A stretch of DNA of 64,000 nt from JBKBIP01 sp046297495 (GCA_046297495.1 JBKBIP010000008.1:62001-126000), one strand, 5' to 3'. Positions 41,306 through 50,461 are shown, numbered from the stretch's first letter. Notes: generated by a model not told the origin, from the letters alone. Program-made: numbers and translations.

Positions 41306-43858
41306 CTAGCGGTTGCCGCCGAGACCCGCACCGCCGAGACCCGCACCGCCGAGACCCGCACCGCCGAGACCCGCACCGCCGCCACCGGGAGCGAGCAGCG
41401 GCAAGCTGTTAATGTCGGTGATGGTGAAAATGTGCAATCGGGGCAACGCTTTCTTGTACTGCGCCAATTGCATCGGCGAAGAGAAGACGGGAATGTAGAG
41501 GACGGCCAGGCGCGGCAATTGACGCAAGATCGGCACGGAGCCGGCGGGGGTGGCCGTGGTGGCCAGCAGATCGACCGCTTGCAGTTGTTTCAGGTTACGC
41601 AAGACGGTCAAGCCCTGGTCGCCGATGTTGAGGCTGTGCAGGCGGAGGAATTCGAGGTTGGTCAAGTCTTTCAGGTTAGCCAAGCCCGCGTCCGTGATGT
41701 GATCGCTGGCCAACACCAGCTCGGTCAAGCCCTGCATGGATTGCAGATACTGCAAGCCGGCGTCGGTGACTTTGCCGGTCGGCAGGGGAATGTCCCCTTC
41801 TCGCGTCCGTAGCGTTCCCCCCTGACCGAGGAGGCCACCGCGGATGATACCGCCGCCCCCGGCCATCATGCCCTTCACGCCGCCGCCGTTGGGCAAGTGG
41901 GTTTGGAGCACCATATGGGGAGTGCCATAAGTGCAGCAATCAATGGCCAAGGCCTTCAAATCGTGCATCGTCTTGATCGACGCCAAGCCCGCATCCGTGA
42001 TGTTGGTCAAGTACAAACGCAGCTCCTTCAAGCCTTTCAGGTCCGCCAGGGCGTCGATGCCCTTGTCGGTGATCTCCCCGCCGCGAATTTCCAGAACTTC
42101 CAGGCCGTCGGCGCCGCGGAAGTGCTCGATGGCCGTGAGTTGTTTGAAACCGTCGTCGCTGATCTTGGTGAAGGACAGTTTGAGCGTCTTCAGTCCCGTC
42201 AGCTCCTTCAAGTGAGGAATGACGGCGTCGGTGATGGTGGCGCCCCCCAGTTCGAGCGCGCGCAGGTTGGACAACTCCTTGAGGCGCGCGATCCCGGCTG
42301 GGGTGATGCCTTCGCTGTGCAAGGTCAAGGTCGTCAGGTTGGGCAAGTCCTTCAACTCCTTCAAGCCCTCATCCGTGACTTGGGTGCGACGTAGGATGAG
42401 CAAGCGTAATTCCTTCAAATCCTTGAGATGGGCCAGATCGGCGTTGGTGAAGGCGACATTCTCGAAAGCGATGCCCGGGACGGAGAGGCGCTTGGCCTCG
42501 GCGGCGAAGGCGGGCAGCTCATTGGGCCGATACGCCCGAAGTTGCGGCGGCGCGGCCGGCATGGGCTGGCCACCCGCGATGCCGGCAAAGCCGCCGCCGA
42601 AGCCGCCGCCGCCAAGCGCACCGCCGCCGCCAAGCACACCGCCACCGCCAAGCACACCGCCGCCGCCAAGCATACCCCCGCCGCCGGCAAAGCCGCCGCC
42701 GAAGCCAATGGCGCCGCCCCCCGCACCGCCGCCGCCGAAGCCGAAACCATTGGGGTCATGGTTGCCCATGCCATTGGCGAAGGGAGAGACATACCAAGAC
42801 GCCCCGGCGGGGATCGTGAGGCCACGCTTGTCATTGGTCGGCGTGGAACCGAGGTAACGGGGCGAGTAATTGCGCGTGACTTGGAAGACAGTCATGGGCG
42901 TGCGGGCGTCGAATTGCCGCGGTTGCGCCGGCGGTTGGTTGACAATCTGGGCGCCAGCCTTGGGCTCAGCGGGTGGCTCGGCGGCCTTCCCTCCCAGCCC
43001 GAACCAGCTGGCGCCGGCGCCGAGGATGCCGAGGGTTAGCACTACCGCGGTCAAGAGCTTGATCTTGGTCATGAACATGTCGTATAACACTCCTTCCACG
43101 ATGGCGGCCACCGGCGCGGACAGCGTGGCGGCCGTGGCTGATCCCGCCGTGACGAGAACGGCGGCTTGAATGGTTGAATGGACCAGGGCAGCGGGCACGG
43201 ACGCATTCGCGACCGCCGTGGACAATATTGCTGTCAGGGACGCGGCGCTCAAGGCGATGCCGCGCCGGGTCAAGCGGCGGCGCAGCAGCTCCCGGCCGCG
43301 ATGGAGCCGCCCCTTGACCGTCCCCAGCGGCCAACGCAGCTCCTGGGCCGCCTCTTCGTTGGTCTTGCCTTCCAAATAGCACAACACCAGCGGCTGGCGA
43401 TATTTCTCCGGCAAGCAATTCAATTCGGCGTGCAGCATCGGGCCTAGTTCGCGCCAGGCCGCCTCCTTCATCGGATCATCGTGAGCCATGACTTCCGCCT
43501 CCCGCGCGGCGGCCGGCGCCGGCGCCGCGCGCCGTCGGGCCTTGAGGGCGCAACGATAGGCCACCCCGTACAGCCAACTGGACAACGAGTCCTGCTTGCG
43601 AATGGAATCCGCCTTGCGGGCCAGGACCAGGAAGGTGGCTTGAAACGCATCGTCGGCGTCATGGCTGTTGGGCAACACCGTCCGGCACACATGCCACACC
43701 AGCTGGCCATGCCGCCGCACCAGCATCGCGAACGCCGCTTCGTCGCGCTGGCGCACGAATTGTTGCAACAACTGGCCGTCGCCCTGCTCCACGCTGATAG
43801 GAACACCCACCAGACGTTGGATATGCTGCATGACGGCGGCAATCGGTCCCTGGGGCAT
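41306..43858 (-). CDS. ECF sigma factor fused to a membrane anchor, Gly-rich linker and leucine-rich repeats
   Basis: An 850-residue planctomycete-type sigma factor. Sigma-2 region lies at about 55-110 (DADDAFQATFLVLARKADSI), sigma-4 at about 148-197 (LPEKYRQPLVLCYLEGKTNE and GTVKGRLHRGRELL). A hydrophobic segment at about 267-285 should cross the membrane, placing the rest outside. There follow a Pro/Gln linker, a Gly-rich block with GGGG repeats, and about nine leucine-rich repeats of the form LxxLTxLxLxxTxITDxGLxxL. The end holds four AGLGG units. Such fusions suggest that an outside signal on the LRR domain controls the sigma domain directly, without a separate anti-sigma factor. GGGAG precedes the ATG. 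Confidence 0.9.
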   Translation of the reverse strand: MPQGPIAAVMQHIQRLVGVPISVEQGDGQLLQQFVRQRDEAAFAMLVRRHGQLVWHVCRTVLPNSHDADDAFQATFLVLARKADSIRKQDSLSSWLYGVAYRCALKARRRAAPAPAAAREAEVMAHDDPMKEAAWRELGPMLHAELNCLPEKYRQPLVLCYLEGKTNEEAAQELRWPLGTVKGRLHRGRELLRRRLTRRGIALSAASLTAILSTAVANASVPAALVHSTIQAAVLVTAGSATAATLSAPVAAIVEGVLYDMFMTKIKLLTAVVLTLGILGAGASWFGLGGKAAEPPAEPKAGAQIVNQPPAQPRQFDARTPMTVFQVTRNYSPRYLGSTPTNDKRGLTIPAGASWYVSPFANGMGNHDPNGFGFGGGGAGGGAIGFGGGFAGGGGMLGGGGVLGGGGVLGGGGALGGGGFGGGFAGIAGGQPMPAAPPQLRAYRPNELPAFAAEAKRLSVPGIAFENVAFTNADLAHLKDLKELRLLILRRTQVTDEGLKELKDLPNLTTLTLHSEGITPAGIARLKELSNLRALELGGATITDAVIPHLKELTGLKTLKLSFTKISDDGFKQLTAIEHFRGADGLEVLEIRGGEITDKGIDALADLKGLKELRLYLTNITDAGLASIKTMHDLKALAIDCCTYGTPHMVLQTHLPNGGGVKGMMAGGGGIIRGGLLGQGGTLRTREGDIPLPTGKVTDAGLQYLQSMQGLTELVLASDHITDAGLANLKDLTNLEFLRLHSLNIGDQGLTVLRNLKQLQAVDLLATTATPAGSVPILRQLPRLAVLYIPVFSSPMQLAQYKKALPRLHIFTITDINSLPLLAPGGGGAGLGGAGLGGAGLGGAGLGGNR
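41316..41375. repeat. Four perfect 15-bp tandem repeats at the sigma factor 3' end
   Basis: Unit CCGCCGAGACCCGCA repeated four times, encoding AGLGG units of the C-terminus. Such perfect short repeats are prone to copy-number change. Confidence 0.9.
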
Positions 43859-43907
43859 GAGACTGGTTCTCCCGAATGGATGTGCGATCTGGATAGTAGT
43901 GCCCCGA

Positions 43908-44336
43908 TCACACGGAATGGTTACACGATTTTTCCGCCGCTTCGGTTTTCTTTCTGGGTATTACTTCCTCCAAAAGCAAGAGGACGACATTTTCGGACGG
44001 CGCCGCCGCGTAGGGGAACAGACTGAACAGACAGGTTCGCTCCGGTTGGCCGAGCAGGCGATAGGCCAAGGCCACGCGCTGGAGCGGTTGCCGCGTCGAG
44101 AGGACCTGACGCAGATGAGCGCGCAACGAAGCCAGGTCATACAGCGCGGCGGGAAACACATCCGCCAACGCGCAATCTGCAAGTGTCTCTGGCTCAAGGT
44201 GCGCCTGCCGCAGGAACAACCGATTGGCCAAAAGAATCTTCTCGGTCTCGTCGCACAACAACGCCGCCTGGGACAACCCTTCCAGAAATCGCCGGCGCGG
44301 TGCGTCTGGCTTCTCGGCGGCGGCGGTCCGAGTCAT
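43908..44336 (-). CDS. Single PAS-domain protein
   Basis: A 142-residue protein. RFLEGLSQAALLCDETEKILLANRLFLRQ and later DVFPAALYD and VLSTRQPLQRVAL follow the PAS order (N-cap helix, beta strand, central helices, sheet). No output domain is attached. It lies 50 bases upstream of the ECF-LRR sigma gene on the same strand, so it may be part of the same regulatory unit. Ligand unknown. Confidence 0.6.
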   Translation of the reverse strand: MTRTAAAEKPDAPRRRFLEGLSQAALLCDETEKILLANRLFLRQAHLEPETLADCALADVFPAALYDLASLRAHLRQVLSTRQPLQRVALAYRLLGQPERTCLFSLFPYAAAPSENVVLLLLEEVIPRKKTEAAEKSCNHSV

Positions 44337-44783
44337 GGCAATCGTCTCAGCGGCGATGGATCGGATGTTGAATCAGCGGCCCACTTTGGCGCTGAGCCGC
44401 CCGAAGAGATATGATACTGGTAGGGAAGTGGATGATGCTCCTGGATTTTCCTATCTCGGGTTTTGAATGGTTGTTTCATTGTTCCATTCCACCCCATCCC
44501 CCCTATCTCTCATTATTCGATCCAAACGTGGAACAAAATGATCCATTTTTTGATGCAATGATTGTTGAGTCTGGCGCGCGCGGCCCCTCGAACACTTGGC
44601 GTTCGTCCCGCGATTGGTATTCTATAGGATTGATGTTCGCCGGACGGTTTTCGACGTTGGCGAATGCCTTGGGATTCATCGGTTCGCGCCCGCCGCCCGT
44701 TTTCGGCCTGAACCGATGAAACGGATGATTGCCCAGTTACTTCGTTCCCGAATCGGATCGTATAGTTCCGTTGGAGACATTGC
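44337..44783. other. Divergent intergenic region with a family A repeat
   Basis: About 450 bases between the PAS gene and the PH-domain gene. It is more AT-rich near 44415-44540 than the surrounding genes and holds a family A repeat at 44673-44722. Divergent promoters are expected; none could be placed with confidence. Confidence 0.4.
44673..44722. repeat. Family A palindromic repeat
   Basis: Arms GATTCATCGGTTCGCGCC (44673-44690) and GGCCTGAACCGATGAAAC (44705-44722). It lies about 60 bases upstream of the PH-domain gene, unlike most copies, which follow genes. Confidence 0.75.
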
Positions 44784-45281
44784 ATGTCCACCACGACCGA
44801 AGCTCAAACGCCATCGGCGACGAGTAGAACGCCGGCCTCTGTTCCGGAGGCAGTGCTGCGTGAAGTGTGGCCATCCATCGCGCGCTTTCCGGCCATCGCC
44901 GGGCTGGGGCGGCTGACGATGTCGCACTGGTTCCTGTGGCCCGTCGTCCCCTTCGTCTGGTTGCTGATGGCGCCGTTTTACTTTCAGAAAATCTTGCCCT
45001 TTCTGGCCACGCGCTACCGCCTCACCAATCGGCGGCTGATGTATTGTCGTGGTTTGTTGCCCCGTCCGGTCCAAGAAGTGCCTTTATCGGAGATTGACGA
45101 GGTGCGCGTCGTCAGCGACGCCAACAGCGATTTCTTCCGGGCGGCGACGCTGGAAATTCTGGGCAAAGGGCAGGTCAAGCTGATCCTTTTGGGCGTGCCT
45201 AGCCCGGAGTCGGTCCGCCACGCCATTCTGAACGCCGCGCGCGCCTGGGGGCATGTCCACGCCCAGTCGCCCGCTTCTTGA
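44784..45281 (+). CDS. Bacterial PH-domain membrane protein
   Basis: A 165-residue protein. A hydrophobic stretch (WFLWPVVPFVWLLMAPFYF) precedes FLATRYRLTNRRLMYCRGLLPRPVQEVPLSEIDEVRVV, the pattern of bacterial PH (DUF304/bPH2) domains. This domain type is usually found next to the membrane, without known enzyme activity. Its stop overlaps a potential TTG of the next reading frame, so it is likely cotranscribed with the FHA-GAF-SpoIIE gene. Confidence 0.75.
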   Translation: MSTTTEAQTPSATSRTPASVPEAVLREVWPSIARFPAIAGLGRLTMSHWFLWPVVPFVWLLMAPFYFQKILPFLATRYRLTNRRLMYCRGLLPRPVQEVPLSEIDEVRVVSDANSDFFRAATLEILGKGQVKLILLGVPSPESVRHAILNAARAWGHVHAQSPAS

Positions 45282-45337
45282 AGGGATCAGGGGGCTTAGC
45301 GCTAGAAAAACCGCCGCCGTCACGGTACAAATACAGT

Positions 45338-47020
45338 ATGGCCGTACTTGTTACCGTGAAAGGGCCGCAAACCGGCCGACAATTCGTGCTCCATCCTGGC
45401 GTCAATGTCGTGGGCCGCCAATCCGATTCCGACATTTGTTTGGAATCGCGCGCGGTGAGCAGACACCACGCGCGCATTGTACTGCAAGAAGGAGCGTTCT
45501 TCGTCGAGGACCTGAGTAGCAGCAACGGCAGCTACCTCAACGGCCAGCGCGTCAGCGAGCGGGCGCCGTTCACCGAACAGGACATGCTGCAAATCGGTCC
45601 GTATCTCTTTCAGCTGCGAAACGTCTTGCCGCAGCCCTTGCTGACTCCCGACACCGACATGATTATTCGGGAGCAGATCAGCGCCAGCTCCACCAACGTC
45701 AGCCTGTATCACCAAGACCCCTCGCACAAGCTCCAGGTGGTGCTTGACATTTCGCGCCATCTGTCGCGAACGCTCGACCTCGAACTCTTGTTGGGCAAGC
45801 TGTTGGAACAGCTGATGCAGCTCTTCCCGCACGCCGACCGGGGCATCGTCTTGCTCAAGGAAGGGGACGGGTTGAAAATACGGGCGCAGCGTGTGCGGGG
45901 TTCCCCGGAACAAATGGGGCCGGCGTACAGCCGGACCATCGTGCGGCAAGCGCTCGAACAAGGGGTGGGGCTGCTCAGCGAGGATGTTCAGGCGGATGAC
46001 CGTTTCACCGGCAGCAACACGCTCCGCGCGCTCGATATGCGTTCGGTCTTGTGCGTGCCGTTGATCGCGCAGGATGAACGCCGGCTGGGGATCATTCAAC
46101 TGGACCGCTGCCGAGGGGGCCAGAGCTTCCGCAAGGAGGACTTGGAGCTGCTGGCCACGGTGGCTTTGCAAGTGACCGTGGCCCTGGAATACGCCGACAT
46201 GCACGCGCAGCTGCTGCGCGAGGAGCGTCTGCGGCAAGAGCTAGCCCTGGCCCGCGAGATTCAACAAGGCTACTTGCCCACCGCCTTCCCGCCGCCGTTG
46301 CGGGCGGGTTATGAGTTATTTGCTTGTCTGTACCCGGCCCGGCAGGTGTCCGGCGATTTGTACGATTTCATCACGTTGGACGACGGCCGCTTGGCATTCT
46401 TTCTCGGCGATGTGTCCGGCAAGGGGATGCCGGCGGCGCTGTTCATGGTGGCCGTGCGGACCTTGATTCGCCACCTGGCCACCAGCGGCGACAAGCCGTC
46501 CGCGACCCTGGCCCAGCTCAACGCCGCCCTGGCCGTCGATAACCCCTCGGCCATGTTCGTGACCTTGGTACACGGCCTCTACCAGCCGGCGACCGGGGAA
46601 GTGATTGTGTCTTCCGGCGGTCATCCCATCCCCTGGCTACGAAGCGTCGAGGGCCACATTCAACCAATTCCCTTGCCGCCGGGACGCTTGCTCGGCTATC
46701 CCGGCGCTAATCTGCGCTTGTCCGATCACACGTTCACGTTGCAGCCCGATGAAACGCTGATCATGTACACCGACGGCTTCACCGAGGCGCGGGCCGCCGC
46801 CAGCAAGGAGATGTTCGGCGAACAACGGCTCCAGGAAGTCCTGGGCGGACCGCGCACCCAGCTCAGCCTGCGCAAGTGCGCCGAAGTGGTCAAAGCGCAG
46901 GTGGAACAATTCACGAACCAAACCGACCTGCAAGACGATTTGACCTTGATGCTGTTGCGCCGCGTCGGCCCCATCACCAAACGCCACGAAAGCACGACGC
47001 AAATCACGAAAACAGGTTGA
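45338..47020 (+). CDS. FHA-GAF-SpoIIE protein phosphatase (PP2C type)
   Basis: A 560-residue signalling protein. Domains in order: FHA (about 22-90: GVNVVGRQSDSD, SRAVSRHHARI, LSSSNGSYLNG), GAF (about 150-300, LVLDIS to VALEYADMH), and a SpoIIE/PP2C_2 domain (about 330-555) with YPARQVSGDLYDF, LGDVSGKGMPAAL, SSGGHPIPWL, MYTDGFTEARA and LQDDLTLMLLR, whose aspartates bind the metal. It should remove phosphate from a Ser/Thr-phosphorylated partner in response to a phosphopeptide and a GAF ligand. Start at ATG 45338 because FHA begins immediately; a TTG at 45278 is an alternative. The partner kinase is not in the window. Confidence 0.9.
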   Translation: MAVLVTVKGPQTGRQFVLHPGVNVVGRQSDSDICLESRAVSRHHARIVLQEGAFFVEDLSSSNGSYLNGQRVSERAPFTEQDMLQIGPYLFQLRNVLPQPLLTPDTDMIIREQISASSTNVSLYHQDPSHKLQVVLDISRHLSRTLDLELLLGKLLEQLMQLFPHADRGIVLLKEGDGLKIRAQRVRGSPEQMGPAYSRTIVRQALEQGVGLLSEDVQADDRFTGSNTLRALDMRSVLCVPLIAQDERRLGIIQLDRCRGGQSFRKEDLELLATVALQVTVALEYADMHAQLLREERLRQELALAREIQQGYLPTAFPPPLRAGYELFACLYPARQVSGDLYDFITLDDGRLAFFLGDVSGKGMPAALFMVAVRTLIRHLATSGDKPSATLAQLNAALAVDNPSAMFVTLVHGLYQPATGEVIVSSGGHPIPWLRSVEGHIQPIPLPPGRLLGYPGANLRLSDHTFTLQPDETLIMYTDGFTEARAAASKEMFGEQRLQEVLGGPRTQLSLRKCAEVVKAQVEQFTNQTDLQDDLTLMLLRRVGPITKRHESTTQITKTG

Positions 47021-47032
47021 CACCCCCTCTGC

Positions 47033-47049
47033 CAGCCCCTACGGGGCTG
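47033..47049. terminator. Short hairpin between converging genes
   Basis: CAGCCCC and GGGGCTG form a 7-bp stem around TAC, covering the nucleotidyltransferase stop and only 13 bases after the phosphatase stop. With an 18-base gap between the two genes it may act on both. Confidence 0.45.
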
Positions 47050-47761
47050 AGCTTACCTGGCATTCCCCGTCCGCGCGGCACAAGGGCGCTAAATCGAGTT
47101 GTTGCGCCTGTTGCCAAACGTCGAGGGTGCCAATGGGGAGCCAAAATTCGGCGGGGACGACCGTCACGCGCGCGGTCTCGGCCAAGCGGCTGACATAATC
47201 GGTGATCTCATACTCGCCACGCGGCGAGACCGTCAAGGGCCAGTCGAGGACGTAACGCGGAAACAGATACGCCCCGGTATTGGCCAGCTGCCGGCCGTCC
47301 AGATCGGGCTTCTCGATCAAGCGTTCCAAGGTGCCGTCGGGGCGCGTCAAGGCGATGCCAAAGCGGCGTGGCTCCTCGACGGGATGCACCAGCAAGCCCG
47401 CCGCGCAGCGGGACAACTTCTCCAAATCGGCAGCGCCGTACAAGTCATCGCCGTTGAGCACCAAGAACCGATCCGAACGCACATGCTCCTGGCAGCCGCG
47501 CACGGCGTCGCCGGTGCCGCGCGGCTGTTCCTGACGCACGACCGTCCAGTGCGGTTGCCGAGACTGACGGCGCAAATAAGCCTCGACCTGCTCGGCCAGG
47601 TAATGAACGACGACGATGACGCGCTCGACGGCTTCGGGCAACGCCGCCAACGTCCAATCGAGAATGGGACGTCCTTGCACCGCCAGCAGCGGTTTGGGGG
47701 TGGTCAAGGTATGGGGTCGCAGTCGGGTTCCCAGTCCGGCGGCCAAGATGACGGCATCCAT
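47039..47761 (-). CDS. Sugar-1-phosphate nucleotidyltransferase
   Basis: A 240-residue GT-A-fold nucleotidyltransferase. LAAGLGTRLRPHTLTTPKPLL is the nucleotide-binding signature; FLVLNGDDLYGAADL carries the metal aspartate; LIEKPDLDGRQLANTGAYLF and YEITDYV are substrate-binding segments seen in RfbA/GlmU/mannose-1-phosphate guanylyltransferase-type enzymes. Which nucleotide and sugar are used cannot be told. It would supply activated sugar for the envelope polysaccharide genes elsewhere in the window. No acyltransferase domain follows, unlike GlmU. Confidence 0.85.
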   Translation of the reverse strand: MDAVILAAGLGTRLRPHTLTTPKPLLAVQGRPILDWTLAALPEAVERVIVVVHYLAEQVEAYLRRQSRQPHWTVVRQEQPRGTGDAVRGCQEHVRSDRFLVLNGDDLYGAADLEKLSRCAAGLLVHPVEEPRRFGIALTRPDGTLERLIEKPDLDGRQLANTGAYLFPRYVLDWPLTVSPRGEYEITDYVSRLAETARVTVVPAEFWLPIGTLDVWQQAQQLDLAPLCRADGECQVSSAP

Positions 47762-48085
47762 GGTGGCTTCCTTTCTTTGGTCAAACTATGCGAGCAAGTC
47801 AACCCTCGTTCGGCGGGGAAGAAACGCAGTTTGCCGCGCTTTGGCGGTTTTGGTCAAGGTCTCTCCCGCATTTAGTCGAATAAAGGGGTATCGAACCCGA
47901 TGATCCACGCGAACCGCACGCCTGCCCCGCGCCGCCACGAGGAAGACGCCGACCAGCGAACGAGGCGCGGCCGACCGGAACGGATTCTCGGACGAACCGC
48001 CGTAGGGGGGGGACACACCATTAGCCCTTGGGTGGTTGGACAGGCAATCTCCAACTTACCATATTTCAAGGAATTTAGGAAAGGG
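47762..48085. other. Divergent intergenic region, no gene seen
   Basis: About 320 bases between nucleotidyltransferase and the Cys-rich lipoprotein gene. The open frame that continues upstream of the lipoprotein has no ribosome binding site and a non-conserved, Arg-rich content. Promoters of the two divergent genes are expected here but not located. Confidence 0.4.
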
Positions 48086-48499
48086 ATGGAAACCATGCGT
48101 CGGCTGTGGAGTTCTTTGGCCGTCCTCGGCCTACTCAGTTTGATGGTAGGATGCCACAAGGCGGGGATATGTGATTGTGATTGTTGCTGTGTCGGCTGCT
48201 GCCACAAGTGCCCCACCTACTGCTTGCCGTGCTATCGGCCAGGCAATGCCTGCTGCGATTGCTACTGCGGTTGCCCCGGCTGCGATTGTCCCTGTGATGG
48301 CTGTTGCTCCCCCGGCTGCGGCGACTGTTGCGGCGAGCACGGCGCTTGCTGTGACGGTGGGCCGTTGCATCACGGCATGTGTCCCCCCTCGGTCTATGGC
48401 GGCATGCCTCATGCGGGACACGAACCGATCACCACCACGCCTCCGGAAGTCATCAACGTCGCTCCCAAGGAAGTCCCCATGCCGCGACCCGGCATGTGA
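48086..48499 (+). CDS. Cysteine-rich lipoprotein of unknown function
   Basis: A 137-residue lipoprotein. LAVLGLLSLMVGC is a signal with lipobox, so the cysteine after G would be lipidated. Nearly a quarter of the mature part is cysteine, with pairs and triplets separated by Gly, Asp and Pro (DCDCCCVGCCHKCP, CPGCDCPCDGCC). The last 45 residues are Pro/Thr-rich. AGGAAAGGG lies before ATG 48086; ATG 48095 is an alternative. It may be a metal-binding or disulfide-linked surface protein; nothing enzymatic is visible. A strong terminator follows. Confidence 0.75.
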   Translation: METMRRLWSSLAVLGLLSLMVGCHKAGICDCDCCCVGCCHKCPTYCLPCYRPGNACCDCYCGCPGCDCPCDGCCSPGCGDCCGEHGACCDGGPLHHGMCPPSVYGGMPHAGHEPITTTPPEVINVAPKEVPMPRPGM

Positions 48500-48532
48500 A
48501 CCACGCCATCCGCCGCGCGAAATGACTTACCG

Positions 48533-48585
48533 AGCACGCCGCGCGAGCAAGTGCCGCACTTGCTCGCGCGGCGTGCTTCTGTAAT
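48533..48585 (+). terminator. Strong terminator hairpin after the lipoprotein gene
   Basis: AGCACGCCGCGCGAGCAAGTG pairs perfectly with the inverted copy at 48557-48577 over 21 bp around a CCG loop, followed by TCTGTAATTT. Confidence 0.85.
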
Positions 48586-48618
48586 TTCCTCTTGTCTGGT
48601 CTTGTGCCAGGAGCCGCC

Positions 48619-49485
48619 ATGCCGCTATTTGGCGCCCATATGTCGATTGCCGGGGGCTATCATCGCGCCTTGCTCGCCGCTCAAAGTCATGGCTGCGACA
48701 CCGTGCAGCTGTTCACCAAGAACAATAACCAGTGGCAGGCCAAGGAGCTGACCGACGCGGACGTGACACTGTTCCAGCGAACCTTGAAGGAAGCCCGGTT
48801 GCGCTTTCCGACGGCCCACGATAGTTATCTGATCAATTTGGCCTCCCCCGACGAGGCATTGTATCGCAAATCCCTGGAGGCGTTTGTCGTCGAGATGCAA
48901 CGGGCGGAGCGGCTGGGATTGAGTTACTTGGTCATACACCCCGGTTCGTGCCTGGACAGCTCTGAAGAGGCGGGCTTGGAGCGCGTGGCCGCCGCCTTGG
49001 ATGAGGCGCATGCCCGTTGCCCCGGCTACCAGGTGCGCGTGTTGCTGGAAACGACCGCCGGCCAGGGGAGCAACCTTGGCTATCGCTTCGAGCACCTGGC
49101 GCGGATTTTGTCCCTGGCCGCCGACCCCGACCGGCTCGGCGTCTGCTTCGACACCTGCCACGTCTTCGCCGCCGGCTACGCCTTGTCGCCAGAGAAGGAA
49201 TATCAAGCCACCATGAAGGCGTTCGACCGCCTTGTCGGCTTGAAGCGGTTGCACGTCTTTCACGTCAATGACAGCAAAAAGCCGCTCGGCAGCCGGGTGG
49301 ACCGCCACGATCACATCGGCCGCGGCTGCCTGGGGCTGGAGCCGTTCCGCCTGCTGGTCAACGACCGCCGCTTTCGCTCTCATCCCATGATCTTGGAGAC
49401 GCCCAAGGCAGAAGGGGACAACGACGACATGGACACGGAAAACCTGAACGTGCTGCGGGGCCTGATGGAAAACCCAGGAAAATAG
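48619..49485 (+). CDS. nfo: Endonuclease IV (AP endonuclease)
   Basis: A 288-residue TIM-barrel DNA repair enzyme that cuts the backbone 5' of abasic sites using three zinc ions. All expected metal ligands are visible in order: HDSYLI, VIHPGS, LLETTAGQG, CFDTCHVF, FHVNDSK, DRHDHIGRG, ILETPK. GAHMSIAGGYHRAL starts the protein. Start at ATG 48619, with CAGGAG upstream. Length is typical (279-300). It stands alone between a terminator and a convergent gene. Confidence 0.95.
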   Translation: MPLFGAHMSIAGGYHRALLAAQSHGCDTVQLFTKNNNQWQAKELTDADVTLFQRTLKEARLRFPTAHDSYLINLASPDEALYRKSLEAFVVEMQRAERLGLSYLVIHPGSCLDSSEEAGLERVAAALDEAHARCPGYQVRVLLETTAGQGSNLGYRFEHLARILSLAADPDRLGVCFDTCHVFAAGYALSPEKEYQATMKAFDRLVGLKRLHVFHVNDSKKPLGSRVDRHDHIGRGCLGLEPFRLLVNDRRFRSHPMILETPKAEGDNDDMDTENLNVLRGLMENPGK

Positions 49486-49505
49486 GGAATCGCGCCGTTA
49501 CCATT

Positions 49506-49534
49506 CTCGTTCCCAGGCGGAGCCTGGGAACGAG
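49506..49534. terminator. Bidirectional hairpin between nfo and DUF1080 genes
   Basis: CTCGTTCCCAGGC and GCCTGGGAACGAG are perfect complements around GGA. It lies between two converging stops 60 bases apart. This sequence motif recurs in many unrelated bacterial genomes. Confidence 0.75.
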
Positions 49535-49546
49535 GTCCATGAAATG

Positions 49547-50272
49547 TCACTCCATCGGCAGCAGCCAGATATTGCGGAATTGCACCGGGTTGCCGTGGTC
49601 TTGCAGCATGATCGGGCCGGGAGTACACGGGTCGCCCCCCAAGCCGGCGCGGGTGTTGTCCACCGGGATGCTGGCGTCGTCGTGAATCTTGACACCATTA
49701 TGATACACGGTCATGCGGGCCGGTTCCACCTTCTTGCCAGCCGCGCACTTCGGCGCGTGAAATTCAATGTCAAAGCTCTGCCATACCGTCGGTGCCTTGC
49801 ACGCGTTGACCAGCGGTGCGTGAATATCGTAGATGGCACCGCAGTCGTTCTTGCCGCTCTTGAGGCCGTAGCTGTCCAGCACTTGTACTTCGTAGCGCCC
49901 CTGCACATAGACGCCGCTGTTGCCGCGCCCCTGTCCCGAGGCCTTGGGCATGTAGGGCACGCGAAATTCGACGTGCAGCTTGAAGTTGCCGTCGAATTGC
50001 TGTTTGGTCATGATACTGCCCCCCTTGACCTGCATGGCGCCATCGCTCATTAGCTCCCAACTGGCCGGGTCTTTGCCGTTGGTCTTGATCCACTGCTCCA
50101 GACTCTTGCCGTCGAACAGGACCACCGCTCCCTTGGGGGGCGGCATGCGCTGGACATGTTCTTTGTCCTCCGGCTTGTTCAGCGGGAGATTGCTGATGTC
50201 GCCGTATTGCGCCCAGACGTTGCTCGACCAGGCGATTACCAGGGCCAACGACCCAAACAGGATGCGCCGCAT
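49547..50272 (-). CDS. Secreted DUF1080 (3-keto-disaccharide hydrolase-type) protein
   Basis: A 241-residue exported protein with signal MRRILFGSLALVIAWSSNVWA. GAVVLFDGKSLEQWI, ASWELMSDGAMQV, LHVEFRVPYMP, GNSGVYVQGRYEVQVLDSYG and NPVQFRNIWLLP are typical DUF1080 motifs; the fold is a concanavalin-like beta sandwich, and recent work in other bacteria links it to hydrolysis of 3-keto-glycosides. GGAGGAAATCC lies before the ATG. It may act on plant or algal sugars outside the cell. Single gene. Confidence 0.88.
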   Translation of the reverse strand: MRRILFGSLALVIAWSSNVWAQYGDISNLPLNKPEDKEHVQRMPPPKGAVVLFDGKSLEQWIKTNGKDPASWELMSDGAMQVKGGSIMTKQQFDGNFKLHVEFRVPYMPKASGQGRGNSGVYVQGRYEVQVLDSYGLKSGKNDCGAIYDIHAPLVNACKAPTVWQSFDIEFHAPKCAAGKKVEPARMTVYHNGVKIHDDASIPVDNTRAGLGGDPCTPGPIMLQDHGNPVQFRNIWLLPME

Positions 50273-50461
50273 GATGGATTTCCTCCGGGAGTGAAAGTCG
50301 GTCCGAACGGGTCCGTGGGGTACATCGTCAACGCGCCCCCCAGGTCTTGTCCGCGTGGAGCAAGACTTTGCGGTCTGTTATCGCCCAACGCGCTCCCAAA
50401 ATCAAGGGGGTGCGGGTGTTCGGGGAATTCGTAATATATTACTCCGGCAACCCAGACATAG

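Noticed and set aside
47900..48085. Upstream extension of the Cys-rich lipoprotein frame
   Set aside because: The extra 62 codons are Arg/Pro-rich, lack a ribosome binding site, and would bury the signal peptide and lipobox inside the protein.
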